Positions 1 to 14,996 of a stretch of 64,000 nt of DNA are shown one piece after another (the first letter of the stretch is position 1; each line of letters begins with the position of its first letter). The notes under the pieces were generated by a model. That model made no database searches. It was not told where the DNA came from and saw only the letters and a program-made list of their open reading frames with translations. Made by a program: the position numbers and the translations under genes. Where the stretch lies: the NCBI GenBank assembly GCA_019925105.1, contig JAHGAU010000022.1, positions 124,001 to 188,000 of the forward strand, read 5' to 3'. This stretch comes from Niebla homalea (Eukaryota; Ascomycota; Lecanoromycetes; Lecanorales; Ramalinaceae).

Positions 1-21
1 TTATTTATAAGCTTTTTTAAA

Positions 22-183
22 TGTCAGGTACTGGAAGTACTGAAGTAAAATGTGGGTGTAATATGTATAATCAGTATCTACCTAACTATGAAGGTACGCA
101 ATATAAGTATGCGCGCCAAGTTACTATACCCTTTTGGTGCTAGTGCCCGATAAGCTTTTGGTATACGTATAATGCATATAATA
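22..183. repeat. Left LTR of the outermost element
   Basis: About 162 bp, running from TGTCAGGTAC to CATATAATA (a RIPed CATAACA). The copy at 63395-63548 aligns along most of it, including the TGCGCGCCAAG stretch near 110. The sequence is less RIPed than its surroundings. Confidence 0.6.
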
Positions 184-548
184 AATAAATTATAAAAGGA
201 AAGACCGTAACGCCTTCGTTACGACGGTAAGGTAGAAGTCCTTATTATAAAAAGTAGCCCCGGGGCCAGGGAATTAATATAGCTCGCGTTAAGTATATTG
301 GGGAAATAAAAATGTATTATAATTATTAAGCATTAAGGTATTATAATGTTAAAAAATTGAAAAAACCGTATATTAAAGGATTATTATAAAGATACGGTAT
401 TAACCCGGGAAATAATCGTGGATTTAAGCCTTTTATAATCAAGCTGAATCGCTTAAATTTATAATATCTATAATTTAACCGGTCGAGTTCTTTACTGCCG
501 TGATAACGGTATTATTCCAGTATAGGCTATAAAAGGACCATATATTAC

Positions 549-873
549 TGTTAGCAGCTAGCGCTATCTTTGCGCCGGCGCCACAGTGGTACGCCATACT
601 ACTGCGCCAAGGTATGCCTTGGCAAAGGGCCTTGGTAACGGCCTTGGTATACGTTATTTATGAATTATAGCTTAATTGGCGTAAAGCAGGGCAACTATTA
701 CCTTTACCTTAAATAAAGGTTATACCCTAGTTCTTTCTAAGTTCCTTAAGAATTAATCTTATTATTAATTTATTTATTAAAATAATACTTAAGTATTTAA
801 ATTAGAACGTTACGTTTTTTATACTTATTTTTATTAATCCCGTTAACGTACCATTAACGGAGTTAATTTAATA
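549..873 (+). repeat. 5' LTR of gypsy element 549-21276
   Basis: Begins TGTTAGCAGC and ends TTTAATA, a RIPed TCTAACA. It shares the GGTACGC and CTAAGTTCCTTAAG blocks with the 3' LTR. The 3' LTR is less RIPed at its own 3' end, which allowed the boundary to be set. Confidence 0.85.
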
Positions 874-2759
874 TTCTAATTCTTCTTCTTTATTAAGGAG
901 AAAACCCGACGTTACCGTTATAATAGATATTCAATTAACTTAATAAACCTTAAAATAAAAAGGCGATATTTACCCTTTAATTAAAAACCCTTTTATTATA
1001 GTTAAATAAAATGAAGCGGCGGAACGTTACCGTAATATTACGGTTTAATAAGTTTAATTTTTAAATTTATAGTTTAAAGTTAACCAGTTTAAAGCTAAGA
1101 ATTATATTTATTAAAAGTATATATTTAATTACGTTAATATATAATATAAGGGTTTACGTTTTAAGACTTTTTTTCCGCGTTGGCCTTATTATTAAGCTTT
1201 ATACCGATAACGTAATACCGGTGGCTTTTATTTTACTTTATAAAAGTAAATTTTTTCATCCGGAAAAACTTAAGTTATATTAAAATAAGTTTAAGGATAA
1301 ATATTAAACGTAATTTATTAACTTAAAAAAAAAAATTTATACTTTGTCTTAAATACTTTTTTATTAAGAAAAAAAGGTAATTTCTTATTTAAGGTTTATC
1401 TTTTATAAAATCTTTAACTTACTAAATAAGGAAATTAATAGAATAAGCTATTAAGAGCTTAAAATAGATTTTTAAATTTAACAATTAATTTAAAAAACCA
1501 TTAACTTTCTTATTATAAGCGTTTTAAAAATATTAAATAACGTTCTATTTAAGAAATAACGTAATTCCGTAATACTTTAAAGATTATAAAAAAGGACTTA
1601 TTATTATCATTGAATAAATTTTATATTTATTATCGGAGCTTAAAATTAAAATCCTTATAATTAATAAAATATTAAAAATCCGGGACGATATTATAACGGC
1701 GAGGATTATATAGGAAAATAACCTAAAGTATATTATTAATGATAATTAAAAAATTAATAGAGGTAAATCCCTTAAAAATAGGGTATTTAAATTTAATTCC
1801 GATAACTTAAACCCGGTATATATTTTTATTAAAAATAATTTTTATAATTAAAAGCGTAAAGCTATATTTAAAAACTTTAACGCCGCCCTTAAAGTAGATA
1901 AAAACGTTAAGTATTATATATATTATAGAAAGGGGGATTATATATTTAATTACATTATTATTTTATAAAATAAAATCTTAATAATAAGCGTAAAATCCCA
2001 TAAAAAGAATAACGTATAAAAAAATGATAAAGTTTTAATAATGCCTTAAAGTGGGAGTTAATAAAAAAAATAATTAAAAATATACCCGGCTTTTATTATT
2101 AAGGGTTAAATAAGTTTTTAGGATAATTTTTAATTATTAAATATATTAATTAATATTAAAACTTAAATAAATTTAATTTTATAAGTATATACGGTTTAAT
2201 AAAACTTATAATTAATTTCCGCCATTTTATTATAAACGGCTTTTCTTAATAATAAATAAATCTTTTATTATAGCGTTTATTAATTATAATATTATTTAAT
2301 TAATAATTAAAAGTAAAAAAAATAATATAAAATACTTTTTTACGTTATTAATTAAAAAGGTTTAAACGTAATCCTTAATTTATTAACCTTACGCCTTTTG
2401 TAAATAACGATTAATCCGGTAACGGATAAATAATGCTTTAAGGTTAATTCTTATAAGTTATAAATTAATAATATTAATAACTTCAGTTAGAATTTAATAA
2501 AGATTAATAAGATTTTTATAATTATTTACGTAAACGTAATAATAAAGCGTTTAAAAACACCGTAAATTTTTTAAACTAATTTAACGTATATAAATATTAT
2601 AAAAAACTTTATTAATTAAAACGTTTTAAAAGAATTAAGTAAATATATAAATATCTTTTCTAAAAATATAATTAATATCTTATTTAAATTAAAATAAAAA
2701 GATTACTTTATTAACTTAAATAATAAGGAATTATTATATAATCCTTTATATAATTTATT

Positions 2760-3547
2760 TTAAGTAAAGTTAACGGAACTCCGGCGGTATCTTAAGGATA
2801 TTATAGCTTAAGGTTAAATTTATTATTTAACGTCGCCCGTAAGTACCTTAATCCTTTTTATATTTAAGAAGGATAACAGTTTTTATCTTCATATCGATTA
2901 CCGTAAGTTAAATATAATTATAATTAAAAATTAATATTTATTATTTTTAATTACCGAAACCCTTAATTACTTATATAACTTTAAACGGTTTATTAAGTTA
3001 AACCTTAACGATACTTATTATCGGTTACGGATTTAATCCGGCCATAAATAAAAGACGGCGTTTTATATGCGTTATAGTTACTTTAAATATCTCGTTATAC
3101 CGTTTAAGTTAATTAACGTTCTATTAACCTTTTAAGCTTATATTAATCATATTTTTATTAGTTTTATTAATATAATTTATCTAATTTATTTAAATAGTAT
3201 TTTCATATTTAATTAGAATCCGGCGGATTATTAACGTTATATTTAATAGGTTTTTAAACCATTTTATTAATTTTAATTGTACGTTAATCTTAAGAAATAT
3301 TGGTTTAATATTACTTAAATAGAATTCTTAAGGTTTATCGTTTTTATTAAAGGGATTTAAATAAGTTAAGAGCGTATTTAAACGATTAAAAATTAATTTA
3401 TCCCGAAAATTTACCGGGAAATATAAGTTTTTTTAAACTTTATAAATTTTTATTATTATTTTATTTATAAATATTTAAGGATAATTAAGTTTTTAATTAA
3501 TTTATTTAAGGGTAATAAAGAAAAAAAGAAAGCTAACCCGTTAAAGT
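2760..3547 (+). pseudogene. Gypsy reverse transcriptase remnant, interrupted by LINE
   Basis: Conceptual plus-strand reading, stops allowed, gives the ordered RT blocks of Ty3/gypsy elements. HIDYRKLN near 2890 corresponds to the usual VDYRxLN. A KLNLNDTYYRLRI-like block near 3000 corresponds to KLDLxxAYHxIRI. KTAFYMRYSYFKYLVIPF near 3055 corresponds to KTAFxTRYGxFEYxVMPF. IYLNSIFIF near 3180 sits at the catalytic YLDDILIFS, with both aspartates lost. Multiple stops are present. The reading ends where the LINE inserts (TSD 3548-3560). Confidence 0.8.
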
Positions 3548-6500
3548 AGAATAATATGGTTGATTGATTAATTGATTAATTCATATTACGGATCTAGTTA
3601 AGCTAATTCCGGCGTTCCTTAATACGCGGTTTTCTGGCCTTATTAATAACCGTAAAAACCTAATACTTATAACGTTAAGGTAAAAACCGGCGTTTACCAG
3701 GTTTTTACCCTTTATCCCTTAGGGTAAAGGATATTAATAACCGTTTAAAAAGTAATAATTTATTCGTATACTTCTTATATTTTAACTCCCTAAGAAAATC
3801 TATAATATTATAATCGTATCCTTATAAAGGCTACCTTAAGCTTATTATTCTTTTACTCCTTTATATATTTATATTACCTTAACTTTATATTATACCTTTA
3901 AATATCCTTATTAATATTTATACGTTTAATATATATTTTTTTAATATTATTATCGCGGTTAATTTTTTAAGGACTTTTAATAAGTATTTATTATTATATT
4001 TTTACGGCTATAAAAAATACTTTCCGGTTTATATAATTAATATAACCGGTTTCTGCTTCTTTTTTTTTCTTAATTAATAACGGGTTTTTTATATAAAGTC
4101 TTTAATATTTTCATTTATATTTATAATAAGGTTGAACTATAATAATAATCCGGTAAATATTATAAATTTAATAATTACCCGGATATTTCGCTTTATAAAT
4201 AATATTTAACGGTAATTAGAAATATTAACTTTTACTATAAGTTTTAACTTAATTTCCGTAAATAAAGAAGAAGAAATAAGGACGTATATAACGTTTTATT
4301 TTCTTTATTTATATTTATATTTAACGTTTATCCAACCTTTAATATATATAATAAATAAAAAGTAAGTTAAATTATTCTCATCCGTTTAAAGTTAAATCGT
4401 TAATACGTTATTATTTTTTATAATATTATAACGGCGGAAATACTTATTAATAGTTTTTTTATTATTAAAAGTTAAGTAATAATAAGTTTAAGGTATAGAA
4501 TCCCTATATTTTTATTAATGTTTAATTTACTTTATTATAGCTTATAAGGCGATTATTATAGCCTTCGCTTTTTAAATCCCCTTAATTTCGGTCTTTCTTA
4601 TACTTAACGGAAATTTATATACGTTTAAATTAACTTTTAAAATACCGGTAAAGTTAATTTTCTTTTTAATTTATTTTTACTTTATTTTAATAAAAAAAAG
4701 GATAAGTATCCTTAATTTACTTTTTTTAACTTAAGGCTTATTAAGATTCTAGCGGATCTGCCCGTTTCCTATTATTATAATTAAGTATACATATTTTTTA
4801 ACCTTATTTAAACGATTATTTAATTTAATAAGATTTTATTAATAATATAAAGACTTTAAACTTTAATATTAAAATAAGGGTTACTTTATAAGTACCGTTA
4901 ATTATTCTTAGATATTAATTCTGGACTTTTTATAATATTTAAATAAGCTTTTTCTTATATCCCGGAATACCCTTAAATATATATTAAATAACTATAATAT
5001 ATATTATAATTAATTTTATTATAATTTAATAAATAGTCCGGGTCTTTTATAATATAACTCCCTATATTAATATGGCGAGATAAATAAGGCTTTTTTTCTT
5101 ATAAAGTTATTTTCTTTTAAATCTTTTTTATATAATCCTTTTAATTAAGCTTTCTATTTATTTAAAGGTTAAGGATTTTAATATTAATATCCGGCTTTAT
5201 TATAATTCTATTTAAGTTTATTATAACTATTATATTATATAATTTTAAGCTTTTAATTATATAAATAAGCTTATACTTATACGGCATAAATTAAGCCTTA
5301 TAAATTCTTACTTAATAAAGATAAACTTTATAAACTTATTTTAATTCCAGATAATTTATATATATAGAGGTATTATAGGTTAAAAAATAAACGTTATTAA
5401 TAAAACTTTTAATTTAGACTTTTTATTTTAACTTAATGAATTCCTTAATTAATAAACCGTTAAAGAATAAAAAAAAAATAAAAGAAATAAATAATTTTTA
5501 AAGAATTTTTATTATAGTAGGCTTTATTAAACTTATTTTTTATCTTAAGTTAATTAACGTGGCTCGGTTATTTAAAAACTTTTCATTTATTTAATTAAAA
5601 AGGATAATATCTTTTTTTCCCTTAAATTATATAATAACTTTTAATAATTTATTTTATTAAAAATATTTATAATATTAAGGGAAAAAAATTATAATATATT
5701 TCTTCCCGTAACCTTATATTATATATATACCGTCGATTAATCTTTTAAGGGTTATTTTTATTAACCGATTTCTCTTTACTTTTATTTATTAATTAAAGAA
5801 AAATCCGTAATTCTTTATATAATTATTAAGGATCTTTATTATTACCGTTTTTAAGGCTTTCCTTAACGTATAAAGGAATATAATAAGTTTATAAGACTTT
5901 ACCTTAAAGTAATCCGGCTTAATAAACTTCTTAAAGATAATAATCTTTATTTCCTTGAACTTATATAAATAATAATTAACGTTAAAGTATATTTAACAGA
6001 AATAAATAAAAACCTTTTTAAATAATAAGGTTATTATTAATAAGAATTTATTAAGAATTTTATTTAATTTTAAAACTTTATTTTTCTTTAATTTATTAAT
6101 TACTTTAATTATTATACTTTATATTATTGTTTTATTTATTAATACGGGGTTAAAGTATATAGCGCCGTTAATATTATACAAGTTAGCTCTTAACGGAAAA
6201 AAGAAAAATATTTTTTAAGGGCCTTAATCTTATTATTAAAAGTATTAATTAATATATTATCGGATCTTTTAAAAATAAGAATTTAAAAATAAACTTTAAT
6301 TTCCTACTTTATTCTTTATTATATTTCGTTAATTTTGAAATATTATGAAGTAAAGCCGTTAAATTACATATTATAAATTAAAAGTATATTTACTTAATTT
6401 TTTTAATAATTTTTCTCTTTTTCTTTTTAAGTAATTTTTAATTAATTAAATATTTCTTAATTTTTATATTTAAAAGCTTATTTAATTGGCTTTTTTACTT

Positions 6501-7731
6501 TTATAATCGCGGTTATATATTTTTTATTTTAATAAGTTTTATTTTTTGAAGAAAGTTTTATTATTAAAATTATTTTATTAACTATTTTATTTAATATTTT
6601 TATTATTTTTTCATAAAAAAATTGATCCGGTCTTTATTATTTAATTAAAGGAGGTCCAGAAAATTATATTACCGTTTCTTCCGTTTTTATATAAACCTTT
6701 ATTTTCTTAATTATTTTTTACGTTTTTTTTACCGGTAATAATAGGGTCGTATTAACGGTCTAATTTAAGGTTATTTATATCGGTATATAATTTAAGTTAT
6801 ATTTTAAGTCCTTTTATAATTTATATATTATAATTACGTTAATAATCTTTTCCGTATTAAAGGTTAAATTAATTATCGTTTTAAATTTATAATTCTTTTA
6901 TATAATAGTCCCTTATAATATTAATAATAAGAAATTAATTTAAGTAATCATTATTAATAAATTATCCAATTTAATATAATTTATTATATACCCTTCTTTA
7001 ATTTATTTATAATAATATAAGTTAAAGTCTTTAAGCAATATATATTTATTTAAGATAATTAAGACCTCTTTAAGTAATAATATTATAAAAGGTCCCTTTT
7101 TATTAATTAATAATAAATTATATACGTTATAAATATTAAGATCGCTTTTTAAATCTTTTTTCTTTTATAATACGGAACACATAAAGGTTTTTATTATAAT
7201 AAATAATATTTTAATTATTTACGTTAAGCTATTGATTTATAAAGAAATATATTTTAATTATTTTATTCCCTTTAAAGTTTAAGTAAAACCTTTCTTTCGG
7301 GTTAATAAATAAATATATATATAAATTATACGATAATTCTTATATTATTATAATATTAACGTTTTTAATACTTTTAAACTTAAATATCGTTATTATTATT
7401 TTAATTCCTTTATTATAAATGTTATCTTATATTATTCTTAAAAATATTAATATATTATATTTTCATTTTTATAAAGGCTTTTTCTTTTATACTTATTTAA
7501 GTTCCGGATTTTTTATTAAAATTAAGTATTTTTTAATTTAATATTTTCCCGGTTATTATTAAAGATATAAGACGGTTAACCTTTAAAATCGGGATTATAA
7601 GGAGCTTCTTTTTTTTTACTTTATTTATTACCGTTATTTACCCCTTATTATGTAGTTAATTAATTTTATATTTTAAAACTACCTTTAATTAACCCGTTAA
7701 ACCAATTTTATATATATTATATCGTTAGATT

Positions 7732-7947
7732 TGTCAGGGTTCAGGGGTGTTGGTAACTCAGGAGTAGGCCCTACCGGGCCTATCCCGGGCCAAGCCCGGG
7801 GTTAATCCGGCACCCAGGAGTATCACCGACTGGGTATATTAAGGCCTTCAGCCTCTTTACTTCTATATTTCTGTACTTTAATATCTTTAATTATACGTAA
7901 TATACCCTTTGCCTTTTAATTACCCTAAAGGGGCTTATACTTTAATA
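7732..7947 (+). repeat. 5' LTR of the chromovirus
   Basis: Starts TGTCAGGGTTCAGG and shares CCCGGGCCAAGCCCGGGG and the CACCCAGGAGTAT block with the 3' LTR. The start is less RIPed than in the 3' copy, while the end is more RIPed. Confidence 0.9.
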
Positions 7948-10900
7948 TTATATTAAAGTTAACCTATCTACGCTTTTATAAAAAGTAACGAGGTAAAATA
8001 AAGGCTCTTATTAATAATATTTACCAGCAGCGGACAGTAAGCCGATAGTCAAAAACGGTATTAAATGGGCGGTAATTACGATTAAACGTACGGCGATTAA
8101 TATCCGGACGGGCCATAGGAAAACATTAATAATTAAAATAAGAAATTATAATAGCTTTAAATAGGTAAATATTAATTTTATTAAGCTATATAAAGAATTA
8201 ATTTAAGGGTTAAGTTTTAATAAAGCGATTTAAAGGTTATAATTAAAATAAACCTTAAAAGAACTATTATAAATCCAGTTAAGAATAAACCTATAAAAGC
8301 TTATAGAATCCTTACTTATTACTTACTTTTTCTTCTCTTTAGAATTTTTAATTAAGATATTTAATTTTATACTTACTTTATAATATAAGGTATTTAATAC
8401 CCGGAAGAAAAAACACTTTAAGAAGTACTCTATAATATAAAGGAATAATATTAAACCCTATTATAATATAAACTTTATTATTTTATTTTATAATATTACC
8501 CTTATAATATAAAATCCGTTTAACGGAAGGGTTAAGAAACCCATTTTTTTCCTTTTTCCTAATCTTTTTTTCCATTTATTTTTATTTTTCTTTAACCTTA
8601 ACCTATTTTTTACTTATTCCTTATTTACTAAAATTATAAATAATAAACCTTAATAATCCTTTCTATTAAAGGCCTTTACGTCGAAATATAACTTATAAAG
8701 CGGTTCTTAAAAGGACCCTAATTAATTAATATTATTTATTAAGGATAAAGCCCCTCCTTAATAAAATAAAAAAAATAAGGACCCAATAAATTATTTAATT
8801 ACCGGAAACCCGGTTTCTGATAATAATTACCGGGGATATAAAGATTATATTGCCCGCTGATATTATTATAAATTAAAAAGTATTACCTTAAAAAAATTAA
8901 TTAAACGTACTTTATATTTTATAAAGACTTACGCTTATTTTATTTTTTAATCCGTATTATTTAAAAGATTTAAAGAATTCTTAAAATAATTAAACCTTTT
9001 ACGTTAAGAACGTAACGTTAATATATAATACTATAAGGACGTAAATAATAAAGTATAAATCCTTTGAATAAAATTAAACGATATTAAAAAGGATTTATAA
9101 TTAAAGATAAATTAAATTACCCGTTTATAATAATAAAATTACGGTAGTTTCTTTCCCTTAAAAGATTTAAACCGTTTTAAAACGTTAGAAATCCGTAACC
9201 GTAAATTAAAAAATTAAAACGTAAACCTTATTATTAAGCTTAAAAATCTCCGACGGAATAATTTAACCTTTTTACCTTACCGATTTATAATATTTTTTAC
9301 TTTTTATAAGAAGCTTAAGTTAATTAAAATTAAGGATCCTAAACCCTTTATTAAAGAAAACCGTAATTAATACCGTTTCTTTAAACGTTATATTATTATT
9401 AAATTCCGGATAAATAAAAATTAATATTTAATTTTATAAGCTTAAGTTAATTATATTTTAATATTATTAAATCTTAAAGTCCTTAAATAATTAAAAACGG
9501 AATATAATAATAATACCTTATTAAGCTTTTAAACTTTTAAGGAATTCTAAATTTTCTTAAATTAAATTTTTAAAAACGTTAATTAAAAAAAAAATTAAAT
9601 TAATAATTTTTAAGCTTTAAGAATATTAATTAAGGATGAATTTATTATATTTTATTTTAACTTTATCCGCTTAATTAAGGTTTTTAAGTATATAAATCTT
9701 AAGAGGAATTTAAAAATTATAATTTATAAATTAATTACCCGACTTTTTAATTAACTTCATAAGAACTTCTTTTAAGGAAGTTATAATCTAAATAGTTTAA
9801 ACGAAACCTATATATATTTTGAAAGGATAAACCGTTTTTAATGTTCGGAATATTACTGTTAATAAAAAACCTTTAACCCGAGTAAAACCCTTATTAAGGA
9901 AACCAAGGAGATTACGAGAACCTATATTATTTCCTTTAAATCCTCCGGCGGAATAAAAAGTTTTAAAGGATTTAAGTTCCGATAAATTATTCCCGCTATC
10001 ATAAAGTTAATTCCCCCTTTGGACGTTAAATATTTTATTTATTAAGGGAATTATTTTTAAGTTGATTACCTTAACCGTTAATATAATTAAAATAATACTT
10101 AAGAACGTTCCGTTTAAGTTTATTATTTTACTTCCGACTTAAATAAAGAATTTACTTATAATTAAAGCGGCCGGATCTTTTATACCCTTAAAAATATTTT
10201 ATTTAATAACTCGGACGGGCCGTTAATAAAAGATTAAACTCTATAGAAGTCGTTATAAAGGATAAAAACGTATATTACTTTTAAATTTTAACGATTAAGT
10301 ATATTAAAAGTATTAAAAATCTTTTTAATATTTAAAATAATAAACTTTAGATTATTAACGGGTTTACGAGTTATAAAGATTAATATTTTCTTTTATCTTT
10401 TTTAATTAATTTAAGCGTTACCGGTTATTATTTTATTAATCAATAAATTATTTTATAAGTTTACGTAATATTTTAAATTTCTCCTTTAACCTTCTTCTGA
10501 CTTAAGCTTATTTAAGATTATAAATGTAAATATTTACGGTTTATTACTTATATAATTTATCCCCGGATAATTATAAAAGGTTACTTAAAAAGTTAATTTT
10601 TTATATTTATTACCCGGCTTAAAATATATAATACGATCTTTAAAAAACCTTAAATAAAATAATATTACGTATTTATTTACCTTATAATTAATAAAATCTT
10701 CTTTATATTAAATTAATATAATTATAACGGGGTTAATTATTAAAACGTAAAGTTTATTTTAGAGTTCCTTTAAATTATAGCTTTAATTTATTAAGCTTTA
10801 AATATATTCTTAAAAAGTAAAAAATTAAAGTTATTAAAGCCTTAAGAAAAGAAGAAGAAATTATTAAATGATTTTCCTTTCCCGGAGTTTATTAAAAAAG

Positions 10901-11099
10901 AAAAGCCCTTTTTAATTAAAGTTATTAATATAGCGGCCTTTTATATTATTATAAGGACCTAAAAGGAAAAAGAGATTTAAACCTTTTATACTTTAATAAC
11001 GGACTTAATTAATTATTTAGATTTCTTTAATAATGCCTTAATTAATATTTCCGTTATAATAATTTATAAAAATAATTTTATGGAAAAAACGGCTTTTAT

Positions 11100-14000
11100 A
11101 AATAAAATTACGGCTAAACTTCCAGCGGAATATTATAATTTTAAGGATATCTTTAATTATATAACGGCAGATAAATTACCCCCATACCGGGACTATAATT
11201 ATAAAATTAAATTAACCTCGGAAGGAATTCCCCCCGGAGTTATATTTATCCGTTTTTAGGCTATAAGCTTCAGAAATTAAAGGAATATATTATTAAGAAC
11301 TTAAAAAAGGATTTATTACGCTTAATAAAGCCCCTTATAAATCCCTTATCCTTTTTACCCTTAAGTTTAATGGCGATTTATAACTATACGTAGATTACCG
11401 TGATATTAACGCTATTATTAAGAGGAATCGATACTTTATTCCCTTAATAAAAAAGGTATTATTTTAAGTTATTAATTATAAATAAATTACCCGTTTAGAT
11501 ATTATTACGGCCTTTAATAAGCTCCGTATATACCCGGAAAGTAAAGACTTTACGATATTTATTATTTTGTTAAGCGTTTTTAAATATAAAGTTATGTTTT
11601 TTAACTTAATTAATAGCCCCGCTTTATATTAATAATATATAAATAAGATTTTATTTAATTATTTAAATATTTTTATTTAAGCTTACTTAAATAATATTAT
11701 TATTTATAACGTTATTAAGAAAAAGTATATCCGATATATACGTTTAATATTAAAGCGTTTACGTAACGCCAGTTTATAAATAAATATCCGGAAGTATGAA
11801 TTTAGAATTTAATAAATTAAGTTTTTAAATCTTATCCTTATTATTAATAAATTAAAAGTAAACCCTGATAAAGTAAATAAAATTAAGGATTAACCGGTTT
11901 TTATTAACTTAAAAGCCCTTTAAGGATTTATTGGCTTTTATAACTTTTATTAAAGATTTATTTTTTAATTCTTTAAAATAATAAAATCCTTTTTAAAGCT
12001 TATTAAAAAGGAAACCTTATTTATATAGTCCCCGGAGTATTAAAAGGCTTATACGATACTTAAAAAGGCTCTTATTACGGCCCCCATATTAACCTATTAT
12101 AATCCCAATAAAAAAACGATCCTTAAGATTAACTTTTTAGATTACGTTTTTAATAGTATTCTCTCTTAATATAATAAGGTTAAAAAGTTATACTTAATAA
12201 TTTATTATTTTAAGAGTATATTACCGGTTAAATATAATTATAATATTTATAATAAAAAGCTTTTTATTATTATTAAATATTTAAAAATTAACGGTTAAAA
12301 TTAAAAATAATAAAAAAGCCTTTCCGTATTTTTAATAATAATTAAGGCTTAAAGTATTTTATTAAAAGTTAAAAGCTTATAAAACGTTAAATAAAGTACC
12401 TTAATACCCTTTCTGAGTTTAATTTTAAAATTATTTACCGCCCGGATAAATAAAATAATAAAGTTAACGCTTTTACTTAGATATTTAATTATCAACCTTA
12501 AAACGATAACAATAATAGGGTTAAAGATTAGTTTTAAACCGTCTTATTCCTTAAGCGTTTTAAAGTTTTAACCTTAAATAAAAGGGAAAAAGCATTAATA
12601 TCAATTTATTTAATCCCTGAAAAACTTGGGTTTTATAAGTAAATCCGTAAAGCTAACCGTACCAATAAGGGTTTAACGGAGTTTAAGAAAGTAATTATAG
12701 AGGACGGATTATTTAATTTTAAAGACGTACTTTTAATCCGTATTAAGGTTTAATCCGATATCCTTATTAATAAAGGTAAATTATAGGTATTAATACCGCT
12801 TATTATAGAGGTCTTAAAATATACTTATAATAAATTAATTAATAATTACCCCGGCCGGGATTATATAATTAAATTTATTTCTTAATACTTTTTTTAATTT
12901 ACTTTATAAGATAATATTAATCATTATATCTTAAATTACGATATTTATTTTCAATTTAAAACCCCGCGATAAAAGCCCGTAAGATTACTTTGTTAATTAG
13001 AAATCCCGGAATAAAAATAAGTTAATTTCTTAATTAACTTTATTATTAAATTATTTAAATATAAAAATATAAACGCTATTTTTATTATAATCTATATATT
13101 ATTTAAAGGCTAATATTATATCCTTTATTATATTAAAGAAAAGGGATTTCCGCCAAAAAAATAACTTAACTCTTTATTAAGGAAATATTTAAGTATTATG
13201 GCTTTCCGGATAATATTATTTTAAATCGCGGCCCGTAATTTATTAATAAAATATAACGTTCTTTATTATATTAACTTAAAATCGACCTTTAAACCTTAAT
13301 TCCTTATTACGTTAAAAGTAACGGTTAAATTAAAAGAATAAATTAAGAAATAAAGTAGGGACTCCGGATTTATATAAATTATTTATAAGACGATTAAGTA
13401 CAGTAATTATTTATAGTGGAATTTACGGATAATAATAACCTAAATTAATTAATTAAAATAGTACCCTTTTATTTTAATAAAAGCTTTTACCTAAGGATAT
13501 TATTCAGTTTTAATAATATTAAATATATTACCGCCCGTAAATAACTTTAAATTAAGGAAATTACTAATATTATTAAAATTATATAGAAAATTTTTAATAT
13601 AATACGTTTTAACTTAAATAAGGCTTATAATAATACGTTTAAATAAGTTAATTATTAATATTAAGATATAAAGTTTAAGATAAATAATAAGGTTTATATA
13701 AACGTTAAATATTTAATAACCGATTAATTTAATAAAAAGTTAAATTATAAACGTTTAAATCCCTATATTATCCTTAAATAATATTATTCCTTCTATAAAT
13801 TAAATATCTTAAATATTTTCCGGGTTTATTTTACCTTTTATATAAGTAATTTAACCTATATCCCAATTAAAAAGAAATTATTATTACCGGGATAAGTTAA
13901 TTTACTTTTTAAATTTATTATTATAAATAAAGAAAGTATTAAAGAATAAGAGCTTAAAAAAATTATTAATTCTTAACGTACTAGTTAAAGGTAAAAACTA

Positions 14001-14135
14001 TGATATAAAGTTAAATAAATAAATTTACCCCTAAATAATATTTAATATTACGCCGATATAAAAGAATTCCTTTATATTTAAGGATTAATTAAAGCCTTTT
14101 ATAAGAAATACCCGGATAAGCCCGGATTATAACCC
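11100..14135 (+). pseudogene. Chromovirus pol remnant (RT, RNase H, integrase, chromodomain)
   Basis: Reading through stops gives LPPHRDYDYKI near 11175 and LYVDYRDINAI near 11385. RLDIITAFNKLRI lies near 11495 and FKYKVMFFNLINSPALY near 11580. AYLNNIIIYN near 11683 holds the catalytic YLDD position with both aspartates changed to asparagine. A GFYNFYxRFI-like block near 11930 is followed by a KKALITAPIL-like block near 12065, the usual RT to RNase H junction. A chromodomain-like segment at 13930-14130 ends YKKYPDKPG, typical of chromovirus integrase tails. It is non-functional because stops occur throughout. Confidence 0.8.
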
Positions 14136-14780
14136 GGAAATCCAATTAATATTATTATATTTAAGGTAGTTTTTAAGGGTTATTTTAAACGTTCAAGTTA
14201 AATAATAATTTTACCGGGCTTAAAACTTAATATTATAAGCTATATATTACGTTTTTATTGGGTTTAAGGGTCCTTTAAGACGGCTTTATAGCTCCTTAAA
14301 GTTATTAAAACGATTATTATTAATATTATTTACCCATATAAATTATATACCTTTTTATTAATATAAATTTAATATATAAAGTAATAAGGTTAAAAAAATA
14401 TTTTAAAAAAGGGGTAAATCATAAAAAACGATACTTACCCCGGAACCCCCCGGATGAAATCGCGTTTCAGGGCTTATTATAGAGGTTACCGCCACGATTT
14501 TACCCCCGTATACTTATATTAACTACCCGGCCACCGCTACGATATTACCCTTATAATTCTTATATTACTTACCCGGTTAACCAATAACGGGTAACCTGGG
14601 TAATATTCTTATATTACTTACCCGGTTAACCAGTAACGGGTAAGCTGGGTGGTATATAGACCTTACTTCAGTTACCCGGCCCATAAGTGAGGGGTAAGAA
14701 AGGTGGTTTTAAGTAAAAAATTTTTCCTTTTTAACATGCTTATAAGCTTAAAAGCGAGCCTTTCTTAGGGGGGGGGGTAA

Positions 14781-14996
14781 TATTAGGGTTTAAAGGTATT
14801 AATTACTTAAAAGTAGGCCCTACCGGGCTTATCCCGGGTTAAGCCCGGGGTTAATCCGGTACCCAGGAGTATTACCGACTGGGTATATTAGGGCCTTCGG
14901 CCCCTTTACTCCTATACCTCTATACTTTAATATCTTTAGTTATACGCAATACACCCTTTGCCTTCCAACCACCCTAGAGGGGCTTGCACTCTAACA
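14781..14996 (+). repeat. 3' LTR of the chromovirus
   Basis: Starts TATTAGGGTTTAAAGG (RIPed) and ends GGGGCTTGCACTCTAACA (unRIPed). A run of G at 14768-14777 lies just upstream, where a polypurine tract would be. Confidence 0.9.

Larger units (their letters stand above)
7732..14996 (+). mobile_element. Ty3/gypsy chromovirus with 216-bp LTRs, RIP-inactivated
   Basis: Two 216-bp direct repeats (7732-7947, 14781-14996) run from TGTCAGGG to CTCTAACA (RIPed at the left copy). They are flanked by perfect 5-bp TSDs AGATT (7727-7731 and 14997-15001). The total of 7.27 kb fits an intact gypsy element. Plus-strand pol remnants include RT and RNase H linker motifs and a C-terminal chromodomain-like segment, which places it among chromoviruses. 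It inserted into the LINE 3561-16655: the LINE sequence on either side rejoins in line with the uninterrupted copy near 47620-47700. All frames are closed. Confidence 0.9.
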